Source: Bacteroidota bacterium
GTDB lineage: Bacteria; Bacteroidota; Bacteroidia; Bacteroidales; P3
Direction: 5' to 3'
DNA: 64,000 nucleotides
Assembly: GCA_023415495.1 (NCBI GenBank)
Contig: JAEZKK010000012.1
Location: 1 to 64,000 of the forward strand
Shown: piece by piece, positions 26,171 through 35,959 of the stretch
Position numbering within the stretch: position 1 is the stretch's first letter
Layout of the letters: each line of letters starts with the position of its first letter
Position numbers and translations under genes: made by a program
The notes under the pieces: generated by a model
What the model was told of the DNA's origin: nothing
What the model saw: only the letters and a program-made list of their open reading frames with translations
Databases searched by the model: none

Positions 26171-26881
26171 TTATTTATTAGTATAAAAATCTTGGGCTTT
26201 GATTAGGGCTTTGGGGGTTCCTACGTCTAACCAGATATCTTTATCGTGGATAAAATTGTTTATCTTATTTGTTTTTGATATTTCTAAAAGGCAGGGGATT
26301 ATTGAGCCCTTTGGATTTAAGTATTGAATTAATTCTGGTTTTATTATTTGAATTCCACTAAAGGCTAATTGATTATATTCTTCTGATGGGTTGCTTATAA
26401 TTCTTTCATTAGTTTTAATGTTTTCCCACCCTGAGAGTTGACCTAAGGAATTGAAAAGAAGATAACGAGAAGTATTTCTTTTGCTAACACAAAGAGTAGA
26501 AAGAGACTTATTGGCTTTATGATGGTTTTCAAGTTCTAAGAAATCGATAAAGGAGAGTATATCAACATTATGAACTAATATATCATGTTTGACAGAGAAT
26601 AAATCCCTTGCTTTGAATAATCCTCCAGATGTATCAAGAAGTTCTTCTTCATAAGAGATAAGTATTTGTGCAGGATAATTCTTTTTTTCAATATGCTGAA
26701 TTATCATTTCAGATAGGTGATGAACATTGATAACTATATGTTTTATCCCATAAGATATCATCTTTAAGATATTATGTTCTAATAGGGTTATAGAGTTTAC
26801 CTCTACCAAAGCTTTGGGTATGGAATTGGTTAAGGGTTGTAGTCTTGTGCCATATCCAGCTGAGAAAATCATTCCTTCCAT
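26171..26881 (-). CDS. Sugar-1-phosphate nucleotidyltransferase (MurU-like)
   Basis: This 236-residue protein has a nucleotidyltransferase signature at the start: MIFSAGYGTRLQPLTNSIPKALVEV, with the G-x-G-T-R-L-x-P-L-T motif and the catalytic Lys. DTSGGLFKAR, VHNVDILSFID and the terminal WLDVGTPKAL are also present. The short length without a C-terminal beta-helix fits the N-acetylmuramate-1-phosphate uridylyltransferase (MurU) type used in cell-wall recycling, but other sugars are possible. It is the last gene of the clpC-mla-HD run, 13 nt behind the 7TM-HD gene. Confidence 0.87.
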   Translation of the reverse strand: MEGMIFSAGYGTRLQPLTNSIPKALVEVNSITLLEHNILKMISYGIKHIVINVHHLSEMIIQHIEKKNYPAQILISYEEELLDTSGGLFKARDLFSVKHDILVHNVDILSFIDFLELENHHKANKSLSTLCVSKRNTSRYLLFNSLGQLSGWENIKTNERIISNPSEEYNQLAFSGIQIIKPELIQYLNPKGSIIPCLLEISKTNKINNFIHDKDIWLDVGTPKALIKAQDFYTNK

Positions 26882-26894
26882 AAATACAGTTTTT

Positions 26895-28736
26895 CTAATT
26901 ATTTAGTGGATATTCTATCCTTGTGTGGTAAATGCTTTGAAGTTTATGTTTTAGAAAACCCTTGATAGTGTCGATATCCTTAAAAGTAATTTCAGCATTT
27001 GAGAACTGGTCTTCTTTTATTTGAATATCTATAATATTATCAACTAAATCACCAATACTTTTCTCCGTATAAATCTTAAGACTCCTTGAAGCTGCCTCAA
27101 CAGAATCAACCATCATTACTACAGCTGTTTCTTTAGTAAAAGGCTTAGGACCTCGATAAGTAAATAAATCTTCATCCAATGGCTGGTCGGGATGTTCTTG
27201 TTTTTGTTTATTATAGAAAAACCTTGTCTTGCTTGTTCCGTGGTGAGTTCTAATAAAATCCACTATCTGCTCAGGTAGTTTTGAACGATGAGCTAATTTA
27301 ATTCCATCCAATACATGGTCAGTTATTACCTTTGCTGATTCCTCGTAACTAATCTCTGTATGAGGATTAAAACCAGTATTTTGATTTTCAATAAAGAAAC
27401 TCGGCATCATTATCTTTCCAATATCATGATGAAGAGCTCCAACCCTTGCTAAGAGTGCATTTCCTCCAATCTCATGAACTAATTCCTCACTAATATTAGC
27501 TACTTGAACACAGTGCTGGAAAGTACCAGGAGCTTTGATAGATAGTTCTCGAAGAATCTTTGAATTAGTGTTAGAGTATTCCATAAGAGTGATTTCTGAA
27601 ACAAATCCAAATAACTTCTCCATTAAGAATATAAGAGGAAAAGCGAAAAGAGTTAGGGTTGCATTCATAGCAAAATGAGCAAAACGATAGAAATCTATGT
27701 TTTTAATATCATTATCATGAATAAGAGTGATGGCAATATAAATAATTGAATAGGTAATAAAAATTATAACTGATAATTTAAAGAATCCAGCTCTATTCTC
27801 AAGGTTTTCCATAGAGATAATAGACATCATACCAACAATTAATTGATAGAAAACAAATTCAAAACTATTAGGGACGGAAAATCCTATAATAATTATACTT
27901 ACAAGAAAAACATAGAGAGCAGCTCTTGAATTAAAAAAGGTTCTAATAATAATTGGGGTTAGGCAAAGAGGAGTAATGTAGATATAGTTAGGATTAAGTT
28001 TTATTATTAATGCAGTAAGAGCCACCATCATAATAATAACAGAAAGGATGAAGATAATCTTTCGGTTTTCTTCATATATCTCTTTGTTTATATGTTTAAA
28101 GAAAAGAAACATAGCAGAAATTGCTATTACAATAAGGATAAACTGACCTAAAAGAAGAGTGAATTTTACTTTTTCAGTATTATTAACTCCTTCGTATTCT
28201 GTTTTAAGGGAATTAAGAATTTGAAATTTCTCTTCATCAATCTTTTCATCCTTAGCAATTATTAAATCTCCTTTTTTGATTAATCCCTTTGTGTGAATAA
28301 TATCATTTAATTGGTTTTGTAGAGATATTTCTGTCTTTTCCTTATTATACTCAACGCCTTCCTTTATATCCTTTACCTTGGTTTCAATAGCATAATTATC
28401 TTTTATCAGAATAACATCATCTTCTTGAGATAATCTCTCTAATTCTTTAATGTTTTCAAATTCATCTCCAATAATATTAAAATATGGTTTATGATTCTTC
28501 TTTATATTCTCAATCTCTTTTTCAATTTCTTGATTAGATTTTTGAATTAGAAAGTCGAAAGGAGAGTAGAGATTAGCATTTTTCCAATGAGTATCCTTAG
28601 TAAATTCGTATTGAAAGTTTGGCTTATTAGGGAATATACTAACAATTATAGCACTTGCAATTAGAATAAGGAAACTCTTACCAATAACTGGTATATATCC
28701 TCTTAGTCTTCTTTTGAATTTCTTTTTCTTTTCCAT
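26895..28736 (-). CDS. 7TM-HDED / HDIG phosphodiesterase (PgpH-like)
   Basis: This 613-residue membrane protein has one N-terminal helix (about 18-36), then an extracytoplasmic 7TMR-HDED domain (about 40-190, starting NLYSPFDFLI, with KGDLIIAKDEKIDEE). Seven membrane helices follow (about 195-375) and then a cytoplasmic HD domain. The metal motif ALHHDIGKIMMPSFFIENQ lies around residue 434, with later HVLDGIKLA and RTHHGT. This architecture is that of PgpH, a cyclic di-AMP phosphodiesterase. The cyclase is not in the window. Its neighbours are lipid transport and cell-wall genes, in line with a role in envelope homeostasis. Confidence 0.92.
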   Translation of the reverse strand: MEKKKKFKRRLRGYIPVIGKSFLILIASAIIVSIFPNKPNFQYEFTKDTHWKNANLYSPFDFLIQKSNQEIEKEIENIKKNHKPYFNIIGDEFENIKELERLSQEDDVILIKDNYAIETKVKDIKEGVEYNKEKTEISLQNQLNDIIHTKGLIKKGDLIIAKDEKIDEEKFQILNSLKTEYEGVNNTEKVKFTLLLGQFILIVIAISAMFLFFKHINKEIYEENRKIIFILSVIIMMVALTALIIKLNPNYIYITPLCLTPIIIRTFFNSRAALYVFLVSIIIIGFSVPNSFEFVFYQLIVGMMSIISMENLENRAGFFKLSVIIFITYSIIYIAITLIHDNDIKNIDFYRFAHFAMNATLTLFAFPLIFLMEKLFGFVSEITLMEYSNTNSKILRELSIKAPGTFQHCVQVANISEELVHEIGGNALLARVGALHHDIGKIMMPSFFIENQNTGFNPHTEISYEESAKVITDHVLDGIKLAHRSKLPEQIVDFIRTHHGTSKTRFFYNKQKQEHPDQPLDEDLFTYRGPKPFTKETAVVMMVDSVEAASRSLKIYTEKSIGDLVDNIIDIQIKEDQFSNAEITFKDIDTIKGFLKHKLQSIYHTRIEYPLNN

Positions 28737-28746
28737 TATCTTTTAG

Positions 28747-29502
28747 TTATTCTAAGCAACCCTTTGCTTTCTTTGTGAGTGAGGAACAGAATATAAAATC
28801 ATTAAGTTCGTTATTATCAGAATGTAAAACATTATCTTTGTTCCCTCTCCACCAAATCTCTCCTTTATGAATATAGATAATATTCTCTCCGATCTCAAAT
28901 ACAGAATTCATATCATGAGTATTAATAACTGTTGTAATATTGTATTCATGTGTTATTTCAGAGATTAACTGATCAATAAGGATTGAGGTTTGTGGGTCTA
29001 AGCCACTGTTTGGTTCATCACAAAATAGATATTTTGGTTCTGTGGCAATAGCTCTTGCAATAGCTACCCTCTTTTTCATCCCTCCACTTAATTCGCTTGG
29101 CATTAGTTTATTAATACCAGATAGATTAACTCTATCCAAACAAAAATTCACCCTATTAAGCATTGTTTTATAGTTCTGACGATGAAACATTAAAAGAGGA
29201 AACATAACATTATCTTCTACACTCATTGAGTCAAATAAGGCTCCAGCTTGGAATATCATACCCATATCCTTCCTTACATCAATCTGCTCGTTAGTACTCA
29301 TTTGATTAAAAGGTCTATTATCATAAAGAATTATTCCTTTTTCAGGTTTAAACAATCCTACTAAGGTTTTCATTAGTACAGTTTTCCCGCTACCACTTCT
29401 ACCAATAATCAAATTGCATTTACCTGGAGAAAAACTTGTATTAATACTCTTCAATACATCGTTATCTCCAAACGATTTACAAACATCTTTTATCTCTATC
29501 AT
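28747..29502 (-). CDS. ABC transporter ATPase, MlaF-like
   Basis: This 251-residue protein has Walker A GRSGSGKT (about 33-40), a Q-loop (MIFQAGALFDSMSVEDN), signature LSGGMKKRVAIARA, Walker B YLFCDEPNSGLDP and the switch His in INTHDMN. FQAGALFDSM and LSGGMKKR are typical of the MlaF/MCE type that moves phospholipids between membranes. The permease gene lies 9 nt upstream. The substrate-binding MCE protein (MlaD) is not adjacent here. Confidence 0.9.
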   Translation of the reverse strand: MIEIKDVCKSFGDNDVLKSINTSFSPGKCNLIIGRSGSGKTVLMKTLVGLFKPEKGIILYDNRPFNQMSTNEQIDVRKDMGMIFQAGALFDSMSVEDNVMFPLLMFHRQNYKTMLNRVNFCLDRVNLSGINKLMPSELSGGMKKRVAIARAIATEPKYLFCDEPNSGLDPQTSILIDQLISEITHEYNITTVINTHDMNSVFEIGENIIYIHKGEIWWRGNKDNVLHSDNNELNDFIFCSSLTKKAKGCLE

Positions 29503-29511
29503 CTTATTGTA

Positions 29512-30258
29512 CTAATTAAATAAACTTGTAATTAAAAGATTGAATATCATGATTACCATACAGCTTTGAACAACTGCTTTAGTACTTTGTTGACCTACCT
29601 CTACTGAACCTCCCTTAATGGTATAACCTCTATAGCAAGCAATTGAAGACACAATAAGTGCAAATACTGCTGATTTAGTTAGAGCATAGACAATATCAAT
29701 AGTTGTAAACTCTAATCTAATCCCCTCTACATAATGAAATATTGAAAGACTCCCTTCAAGAATTGCTCCCAAAGCTCCTCCAAACAAACCCGTGAAAATA
29801 CTAATAATTGTAAGAAGTGGAAAGAATATCAAACAAGCTATAATTTTAGGTAAGATAAGATAAGAAGGGGTATTAACTCCCATTACTTCCAAAGCATCTA
29901 TTTGTTCAGAAATTCTTTGAGTACCTATTTCGCTTGCAATACGTGAGGCACATTTCCCTGCAAGTATAAGAGAGATAACTGTTGGAGAAAATTCTAATAT
30001 TATGGATTTCTTAGAAGCATATCCAAACACCCAAGAAGGATAAATAGGGTTATTTAAGTTTACAAGCATTTGCATAACTACAGCTGCTCCAATAAAAATT
30101 GATATAACAAATACAATAGGTACTGAATCAACTCCTAATACCTGCATTTCAAATATCATCTTCCTTCGAAATACTCTAATATTCTGAGGTTTTTTAAATG
30201 CCTCTTTCATTAATAGAAGGTATTCTCCAAATTCTTTAAAAAACAAAGTAATTCCCAT
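29512..30258 (-). CDS. ABC transporter permease, MlaE-like
   Basis: This 248-residue protein has the MlaE/Ttg2B fold: an N-terminal amphipathic segment, then about five membrane helices. Family signatures include GVDSVPIVFVISIFIGAAVVMQM and LILAGKCASRIASEIGTQRISEQIDALEVMGV. With the ATPase it forms the inner-membrane core of a phospholipid or outer-membrane asymmetry transporter. The ATG overlaps the clpC stop codon (TAATG), indicating translational coupling. Confidence 0.92.
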   Translation of the reverse strand: MGITLFFKEFGEYLLLMKEAFKKPQNIRVFRRKMIFEMQVLGVDSVPIVFVISIFIGAAVVMQMLVNLNNPIYPSWVFGYASKKSIILEFSPTVISLILAGKCASRIASEIGTQRISEQIDALEVMGVNTPSYLILPKIIACLIFFPLLTIISIFTGLFGGALGAILEGSLSIFHYVEGIRLEFTTIDIVYALTKSAVFALIVSSIACYRGYTIKGGSVEVGQQSTKAVVQSCMVIMIFNLLITSLFN

Positions 30259-32828
30259 TATTCAAATCTTATACCATCCTTTGAAATAATTATTTTTCTC
30301 TTGCTCTTATCGGTTTGTCTTATTATTGCATCGGACAATTCATCTTCTATATATTTTTGAATTGTTCTCTTTAAAGGTCTTGCTCCATATTGTTTGTCAA
30401 TCCCTTTTTCGATAATCAATTCCTTAATATCATTTTCAATTAATAATTCAAAATCAAGAGTATTAAGCCTTTTCTTTAGAATTTCCAATTCTATATCTAT
30501 AATCTTTATTATATCTGATTTCTCCAATGAATGGAAGAAGATAATATCATCTATTCTATTTAGAAATTCAGGTGCAAAGGTTTTCTTTAGGTCATTATTA
30601 ATAATCCCTTCCTCTATTTCTGAAAAATTATTCTCTATTGCAGTAGTAGAAAATCCAACTCCAATACCAAAATCCTTTAGTTTTCTACTGCCCACATTGG
30701 AAGTCATGATGATTACAGTATTCTTAAAGTCAATCTTCCTGCCCATGGAATCGGTCAAATGTCCCTCATCAAGGATTTGAAGAAGTATATTAAACACATC
30801 AGAATGAGCCTTTTCGATTTCGTCAAATAATACAATAGAGTAGGGGTGGTTTCTTACCTTTTCAGTAAGCTGCCCTGCCTCCTCATATCCTACATATCCT
30901 GGAGGAGAACCAATAATTCTGGATACAGAATGTTTCTCCATATATTCGCTCATATCCAACCTAATGAAATGGTTTTCTGAATCAAACATATACTTTGCAA
31001 GTTCCTTTGCTAATAGTGTTTTTCCAACTCCAGTAGGTCCTGCAAAAATAAAACTTCCTATTGGTCGGTTAGGGTCTTTAATACCTGCTCTTGAACGTCT
31101 TATTGCTTTTGATACCTTAATTACTGCTTCGTCCTGACCAATTACCTTTCCCTTTAAAGCATTCTCCATTTCAATTAGCTTAAGTGTTTCGTCCTGATTT
31201 ATTTTTTGGATTTTAACTCCACTCATCATCGAAACTACATCAGCAATATCTTCTTGAGTGATTAAAACTGGAGATACATCAATACTTGCTTCCCAATTCT
31301 TATAATTAGCCTCAATTTCCTGAGAAAGCAATTCAATATTATTCTTATATAGTGCAGCTTCCTCGTAACGAGTTTCCTTAACTGCAAGTTTTTTCTTTGA
31401 TTCTAACCCTCTTAACTCTTCTTCTAAGTCCAATATATTCTTTGGAATCTTTATATTACTTACATGAGCTTTAGCTCCAGCTTCATCCAAAGCGTCTATT
31501 GCTTTGTCGGGCAATAATCTATCATTTATATATCTTTCTGAGTATTTAACACATGCAATAATTGCCTCTTGGGAGTAAATTACCTTATGATGCTCCTCAT
31601 ATTTTGATTTTATATTATTGAGGATAGTTATTGTCTCATCGAAGGTAGTAGGTTCTATCATAACCTTTTGGAATCTTCTTTCCAAGGCTCCATCTGTCTC
31701 GATATTCTTCCTGTATTCGTTTAGGGTTGTTGCACCTATACATTGAATTTCTCCTCTTGCCAAGGCTGGTTTGAAGATATTGGACGCATCTAATGCTCCT
31801 GAGGCATTTCCTGCTCCAACAATAGTGTGGATTTCATCAATAAAGAGGATAATATCCTTGTTTTTCTCCAATTCTCCAATCAATCCCTTCAATCTTTCTT
31901 CAAATTGACCTCTATACTTTGTTCCTGCAACAACAGAAGCCATATCAAGAGTGTAAATAGTTTTCTTTAAAAGAGTATAAGGAACTTTTTGGTGGAATAT
32001 TCTTATTGCTAAACCTTCGGCAATAGCACTTTTACCTACTCCTGGCTCACCAATTAGAATAGGATTGTTTTTCTTCCTCCTTGTGAGTATTTGTGCAATC
32101 CTTTCCATCTCTTTATCCCTCCCAATTATTGGGTCTATCAAACCCTTTTCAACCATTTGAGAGAGGTTTTTTCCGAAATTATCTAAGAAAGGTGTAGCTG
32201 TTTGTTTTGTTTTCATTCCTTCGCTCAAAGATTGTAAACCTGTTGCGTTTTGCTCTAATTTTTCCTCAAGCATTTTCTTGAAAATATTCTCCTTCTGCAA
32301 ATCCTTACCATCTTGTTTTTCCTCATATCCATCCTCGTCCTCCTGCTCATCTTTCTCAATATAGATATTATTCAAACTCATATCTCCACCGTTATTCTTA
32401 TTTATCCAATTATGAATGATTTCATAAGTCAAACCATGGCTATAGAGTATATTAGCTACAATATTATTCCCTTCCTTTAGAATTGAAGCTAAAATATGTT
32501 CAGTACCTATTGCATCTGCCTTTACAAGCGATGCTTCCAAGAAAGATAGTCTAATAATTCTTTCGGTTTGTTTCAAAAGTGGGATATCCTTATCCTCATT
32601 TATGGGAGAATATAGCTCTTTCTTATGTATAGTTTCCTCGATTTCTTTTTTTATTAGCGTAGATTCAATCCCAAAATCCCCCAAAATTTGCATTGCTTTA
32701 CAATTTTGTTCTCTCACCATTGCCAAAAACAAATGCTCTGCACCAAGGAAATCACTGTTCAAACGCAATGCTTCATTGCTACTTATCTTAATTACATTCT
32801 TTGCGTGTAATGTAAATTTAGCGTCCAT
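30258..32828 (-). CDS. clpC: ATP-dependent Clp protease ATP-binding subunit ClpC
   Basis: This 856-residue HSP100 unfoldase has two Clp N repeats (about 1-150), a first AAA+ domain with Walker A GEPGVGKSA near residue 262 and LFIDEIHTIVGAG, a short UVR/middle region (LESKKKLAVKETRYEEAALYKNNIE) and a second AAA+ domain with GPTGVGKT near residue 596 and VLFDEIEKAH. The short middle region with a UVR-like motif marks ClpC rather than ClpB. It feeds substrates to ClpP, which is not in the window. It heads a five-gene minus-strand run ending at 26171. Confidence 0.95.
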   Translation of the reverse strand: MDAKFTLHAKNVIKISSNEALRLNSDFLGAEHLFLAMVREQNCKAMQILGDFGIESTLIKKEIEETIHKKELYSPINEDKDIPLLKQTERIIRLSFLEASLVKADAIGTEHILASILKEGNNIVANILYSHGLTYEIIHNWINKNNGGDMSLNNIYIEKDEQEDEDGYEEKQDGKDLQKENIFKKMLEEKLEQNATGLQSLSEGMKTKQTATPFLDNFGKNLSQMVEKGLIDPIIGRDKEMERIAQILTRRKKNNPILIGEPGVGKSAIAEGLAIRIFHQKVPYTLLKKTIYTLDMASVVAGTKYRGQFEERLKGLIGELEKNKDIILFIDEIHTIVGAGNASGALDASNIFKPALARGEIQCIGATTLNEYRKNIETDGALERRFQKVMIEPTTFDETITILNNIKSKYEEHHKVIYSQEAIIACVKYSERYINDRLLPDKAIDALDEAGAKAHVSNIKIPKNILDLEEELRGLESKKKLAVKETRYEEAALYKNNIELLSQEIEANYKNWEASIDVSPVLITQEDIADVVSMMSGVKIQKINQDETLKLIEMENALKGKVIGQDEAVIKVSKAIRRSRAGIKDPNRPIGSFIFAGPTGVGKTLLAKELAKYMFDSENHFIRLDMSEYMEKHSVSRIIGSPPGYVGYEEAGQLTEKVRNHPYSIVLFDEIEKAHSDVFNILLQILDEGHLTDSMGRKIDFKNTVIIMTSNVGSRKLKDFGIGVGFSTTAIENNFSEIEEGIINNDLKKTFAPEFLNRIDDIIFFHSLEKSDIIKIIDIELEILKKRLNTLDFELLIENDIKELIIEKGIDKQYGARPLKRTIQKYIEDELSDAIIRQTDKSKRKIIISKDGIRFE

Positions 32829-32849
32829 ATTTATCGATTAATATTTTAT

Positions 32850-32857
32850 CAAAAGTA
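32850..32857 (-). promoter_or_regulatory. -7 box (TACTTTTG) of clpC
   Basis: A TAnnTTTG match on the minus strand 22 nt before the clpC ATG. Confidence 0.55.
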
Positions 32858-33030
32858 CCATTTTTTATTGATTTATCACCGCCTTTGTTCTATATTTTTT
32901 TCAACAATCAATTGTTAGTACTTCTTTTTGAAAGTCTTTGAACATAAAACCAGCATGATAAGTTAAATAATAAACGTCTTAATTCCAATATTGTTTTATT
33001 CCTGATTATGATACCTAATTCCCATCTTAT

Positions 33031-33236
33031 AAATCTTGATATAAAACTATCGTAATTAGACTTTAAACTATTGTAATTTGATTTCAACTCAGAATAATGC
33101 CATTATTTCCCTAATATAATGCCATTATTTGTCCGATATAATGGCATTATTCCGAGCATATAATGGCATTATATTGGGCATATAATGCCATTATATGAGA
33201 TTCTAATTTGATTCCATTTTTTCCTTATTTGATTTG
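33031..33236. repeat. 21/22-bp phased intergenic word array B
   Basis: TAAT-led words begin at 33053, 33074, 33095, 33117, 33139, 33161, 33183 and 33204, with a relative (TTATTTGATTT) at 33225. The spacings are 21, 21, 22, 22, 22, 22, 21 and 21. The five central units are the 13-nt near-palindrome ATAATG(C/G)CATTAT with 9-nt spacers of different sequence. The outer units are TAATTTGATT-type words. A weak further unit lies at about 33031. Confidence 0.85.
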
Positions 33237-33341
33237 GCGAGTTTAAAATGCTTATCTGAGATTTTTATTTCTTATTTTCTTCTCAAATATTCTTTTTTAT
33301 ATTCGTTTAATATAAATGCAATCCGTTTCCAGTTTTTTTCG

Positions 33342-33349
33342 TAACTTTG
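33342..33349 (+). promoter_or_regulatory. -7 box (TAACTTTG) of gyrA
   Basis: An exact TAnnTTTG match 43 nt before the gyrA ATG. Confidence 0.65.
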
Positions 33350-33392
33350 TAACTTAATACTAATATGGATTTATTTAAGTAAGATAATAAAA

Positions 33393-35927
33393 ATGTATTC
33401 AGAAAACGAAAAGATTATTAAGGTAAACATCGAGAAACAAATGAAGTCAGCGTATATTGACTATGCTATGAGCGTTATTGTTTCTCGTGCTTTGCCAGAT
33501 GTGAGAGATGGTATGAAGCCTGTTCATCGCCGTATTTTATTTGCAATGAACGAAATGGGGATGGTTTATAGCTCACCTACTAAAAAGAGTGCAAGAATCG
33601 TTGGGGAGGTTTTAGGTAAGTACCACCCTCATGGAGATTCATCAGTATATATGGCTATGGTTCGTTTAGCTCAACCCTGGTCTGTTAGATATAAATTAGT
33701 TGAAGGACAAGGTAATTTTGGTTCCATCGACCAAGACCCTCCAGCAGCTATGCGTTATACTGAGGCAAAACTTGCAAAGATAAGTGATGAGATACTTGCT
33801 GATATTGATAAGGATACTGTAGATTTTCAAAACAATTTCGATGATAGTTTAAAAGAACCAACAGTTCTCCCAACCAGAATTCCTACCTTATTAATTAATG
33901 GTACTTCTGGGATTGCAGTAGGTATGGCTACAAATATGGCTCCTCATAATCTTACAGAGGTTATTAATGGAACTATTGCCTATATTGATAATAACGACAT
34001 TACAATTGAGGAATTGATGAAGTATATCAAGGCTCCTGACTTCCCAACTGGAGGAATAATCTATGGATATGAAGGAGTAAGGGATGCTTACCATACTGGT
34101 CGAGGTAGTATTGTAATGAGGGCTAATGCAAGTATAGAACCAGCACCAAATGGTCATGATCAGATAATTGTAACCTCAGTTCCTTATCAGGTAAATAAAT
34201 CTGAAATGATTAAAAAGCAGGCTGTGCTTGCAGATGAGAAGAGAATAGAGGGAATTGCTGAGATTAGAGATGAATCAAATAAGGATGGAATAAGAATAGT
34301 TTATAGATTAAAGAAAGATGCTATAAGTAATGTAGTATTAAATAAACTATTCCAATACTCAGAGCTTCAAACCTCTTTCTCAATTAATAGTATTGCCCTT
34401 GTGCATGGAAGACCTAAAATGCTTAATCTATATGATATTCTAAAGCATTTTGTTGACCATAGAATAGATGTAGTAGAAAGAAGAACAAGATTTGAACTTG
34501 CTGAGGCAGAAAAGAGAGCCCATATATTAGAGGGTTTATTAAAAGCTCTTGATTTTATTGATGAGATTATTTCTATTATTAGAAGCTCTCAAACTGTTCA
34601 AGAGGCAAGAGATACTATGACAGAGAGATGGGGATTTTCGGAATTGCAAACAAGAGCTATTGTAGATATGCGTCTAAGAGCTTTAGCTGCAATGGAAAGA
34701 GAAAAACTCCAGGAAGAATATGACGAGTTGATGAAATTCATTGAAAGATGTAAGAATATTCTTAATAACCATAATGTTTTAATGCAGGTTATCAAGGATG
34801 AGCTTATTGAAATTCGTGAAAAATATGGTGATGAAAGATTATCAACTATTGAATACTCATCTTCGGATTTCAAGATTGAGGATATGATTGCTGATGAAAA
34901 TGTGGTAATAACTATTTCTCACTTGGGTTATATCAAAAGAACACCATTAATAGATTATAAGGTTCAAAACCGTGGAGGAAAAGGTAGTAGGGGAGCTGTT
35001 TCGAGAGATGAAGACTTTATAGAACATATATTTATTGCCTCAATGCATAATTATATGTTATTCTTTACCGAAAAGGGAAGATGTTTCTGGATGAGGGTAT
35101 TTGAAATCCCAGAGGGTACTAAGACATCTAAGGGGAGAGCAATACAAAACCTTATTCAGATTCCACCAGATGATAAGATTAAGGCTTATATCAATACTAA
35201 AGACCTAAAGGATGAGGAGTATATAAAGAATAATTATATAATTCTATGTACTAAGAATGGAATTATCAAGAAGACTTCACTTGAGGCATATTCAAAACCA
35301 AGGGTTAATGGAGTAAATGCTGTAATTATTAGAGATAATGATGAATTATTAGAAGCAAAACTAACAAATGGAAGCAATGAAGTCCTTATGGCACTTTATT
35401 CTGGTAAATGTATTCGTTTCAATGAATCCACTGTTAGACCAATGGGAAGAAATGCATCTGGAGTTAAGGGTATTACTCTTGGAAATCCAAATGATTTTGT
35501 AATTGGCATGATTTGTGTTGAGGATAATGAAAAGGATGTTCTTGTTGTTTCTGAGAAAGGATATGGAAAAAGAAGTCAATTAGATGAATATCGTTATACT
35601 AATAGGGGAGGAAAGGGAGTTAAGACAATTAATATTACTGATAAAACAGGAAATCTTATCTCTATCAAGGATGTTGATGATAATAACGATTTAATGATTA
35701 TCTGCAAAAGTGGAATTACAATTCGTCTTTCTGTAAAATCACTTAGAGTAATGGGTAGAGCTACCCAGGGAGTTAGGTTGATTAATATTAATGATGGAGA
35801 TGAGATTGCAGCAGTTTGTAAGATAGATGTTGATGAGAATGATGAAGAAGCAATAATTGAGGATGGAGTAATGGTAGAGGGAATCGATGAGAATTTAGAA
35901 GAGAATATTGAAATTACACAAGAATAA
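33393..35927 (+). CDS. gyrA: DNA gyrase subunit A
   Basis: This 844-residue protein is the DNA-cutting subunit of gyrase. The catalytic tyrosine is Y122 in PAAMRYTEAKL. The quinolone region reads HPHGDSSVYMAMV (79-91), with S83 as in Escherichia coli but Met at 87, where E. coli has Asp. The C-terminal beta-pinwheel carries a gyrase-box-like YTNRGGKGVKTIN, and the protein ends in an acidic tail. It is distinct from the ParC at 1245. Its promoter is at 33342, and phased array B lies upstream. Confidence 0.97.
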   Translation: MYSENEKIIKVNIEKQMKSAYIDYAMSVIVSRALPDVRDGMKPVHRRILFAMNEMGMVYSSPTKKSARIVGEVLGKYHPHGDSSVYMAMVRLAQPWSVRYKLVEGQGNFGSIDQDPPAAMRYTEAKLAKISDEILADIDKDTVDFQNNFDDSLKEPTVLPTRIPTLLINGTSGIAVGMATNMAPHNLTEVINGTIAYIDNNDITIEELMKYIKAPDFPTGGIIYGYEGVRDAYHTGRGSIVMRANASIEPAPNGHDQIIVTSVPYQVNKSEMIKKQAVLADEKRIEGIAEIRDESNKDGIRIVYRLKKDAISNVVLNKLFQYSELQTSFSINSIALVHGRPKMLNLYDILKHFVDHRIDVVERRTRFELAEAEKRAHILEGLLKALDFIDEIISIIRSSQTVQEARDTMTERWGFSELQTRAIVDMRLRALAAMEREKLQEEYDELMKFIERCKNILNNHNVLMQVIKDELIEIREKYGDERLSTIEYSSSDFKIEDMIADENVVITISHLGYIKRTPLIDYKVQNRGGKGSRGAVSRDEDFIEHIFIASMHNYMLFFTEKGRCFWMRVFEIPEGTKTSKGRAIQNLIQIPPDDKIKAYINTKDLKDEEYIKNNYIILCTKNGIIKKTSLEAYSKPRVNGVNAVIIRDNDELLEAKLTNGSNEVLMALYSGKCIRFNESTVRPMGRNASGVKGITLGNPNDFVIGMICVEDNEKDVLVVSEKGYGKRSQLDEYRYTNRGGKGVKTINITDKTGNLISIKDVDDNNDLMIICKSGITIRLSVKSLRVMGRATQGVRLININDGDEIAAVCKIDVDENDEEAIIEDGVMVEGIDENLEENIEITQE

Positions 35928-35959
35928 TAATTTACAAAACAATAAAACAGAAAATTTAT

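Larger units (their letters stand above)
32829..33341. other. clpC-gyrA divergent intergenic region
   Basis: Between the two divergent genes lie the clpC -7 box (32850), a small palindrome AACAAT-CA-ATTGTT (32903-32916), phased array B (33031-33236) and an AT-rich stretch before the gyrA promoter. No coding frame was seen. Confidence 0.6.
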
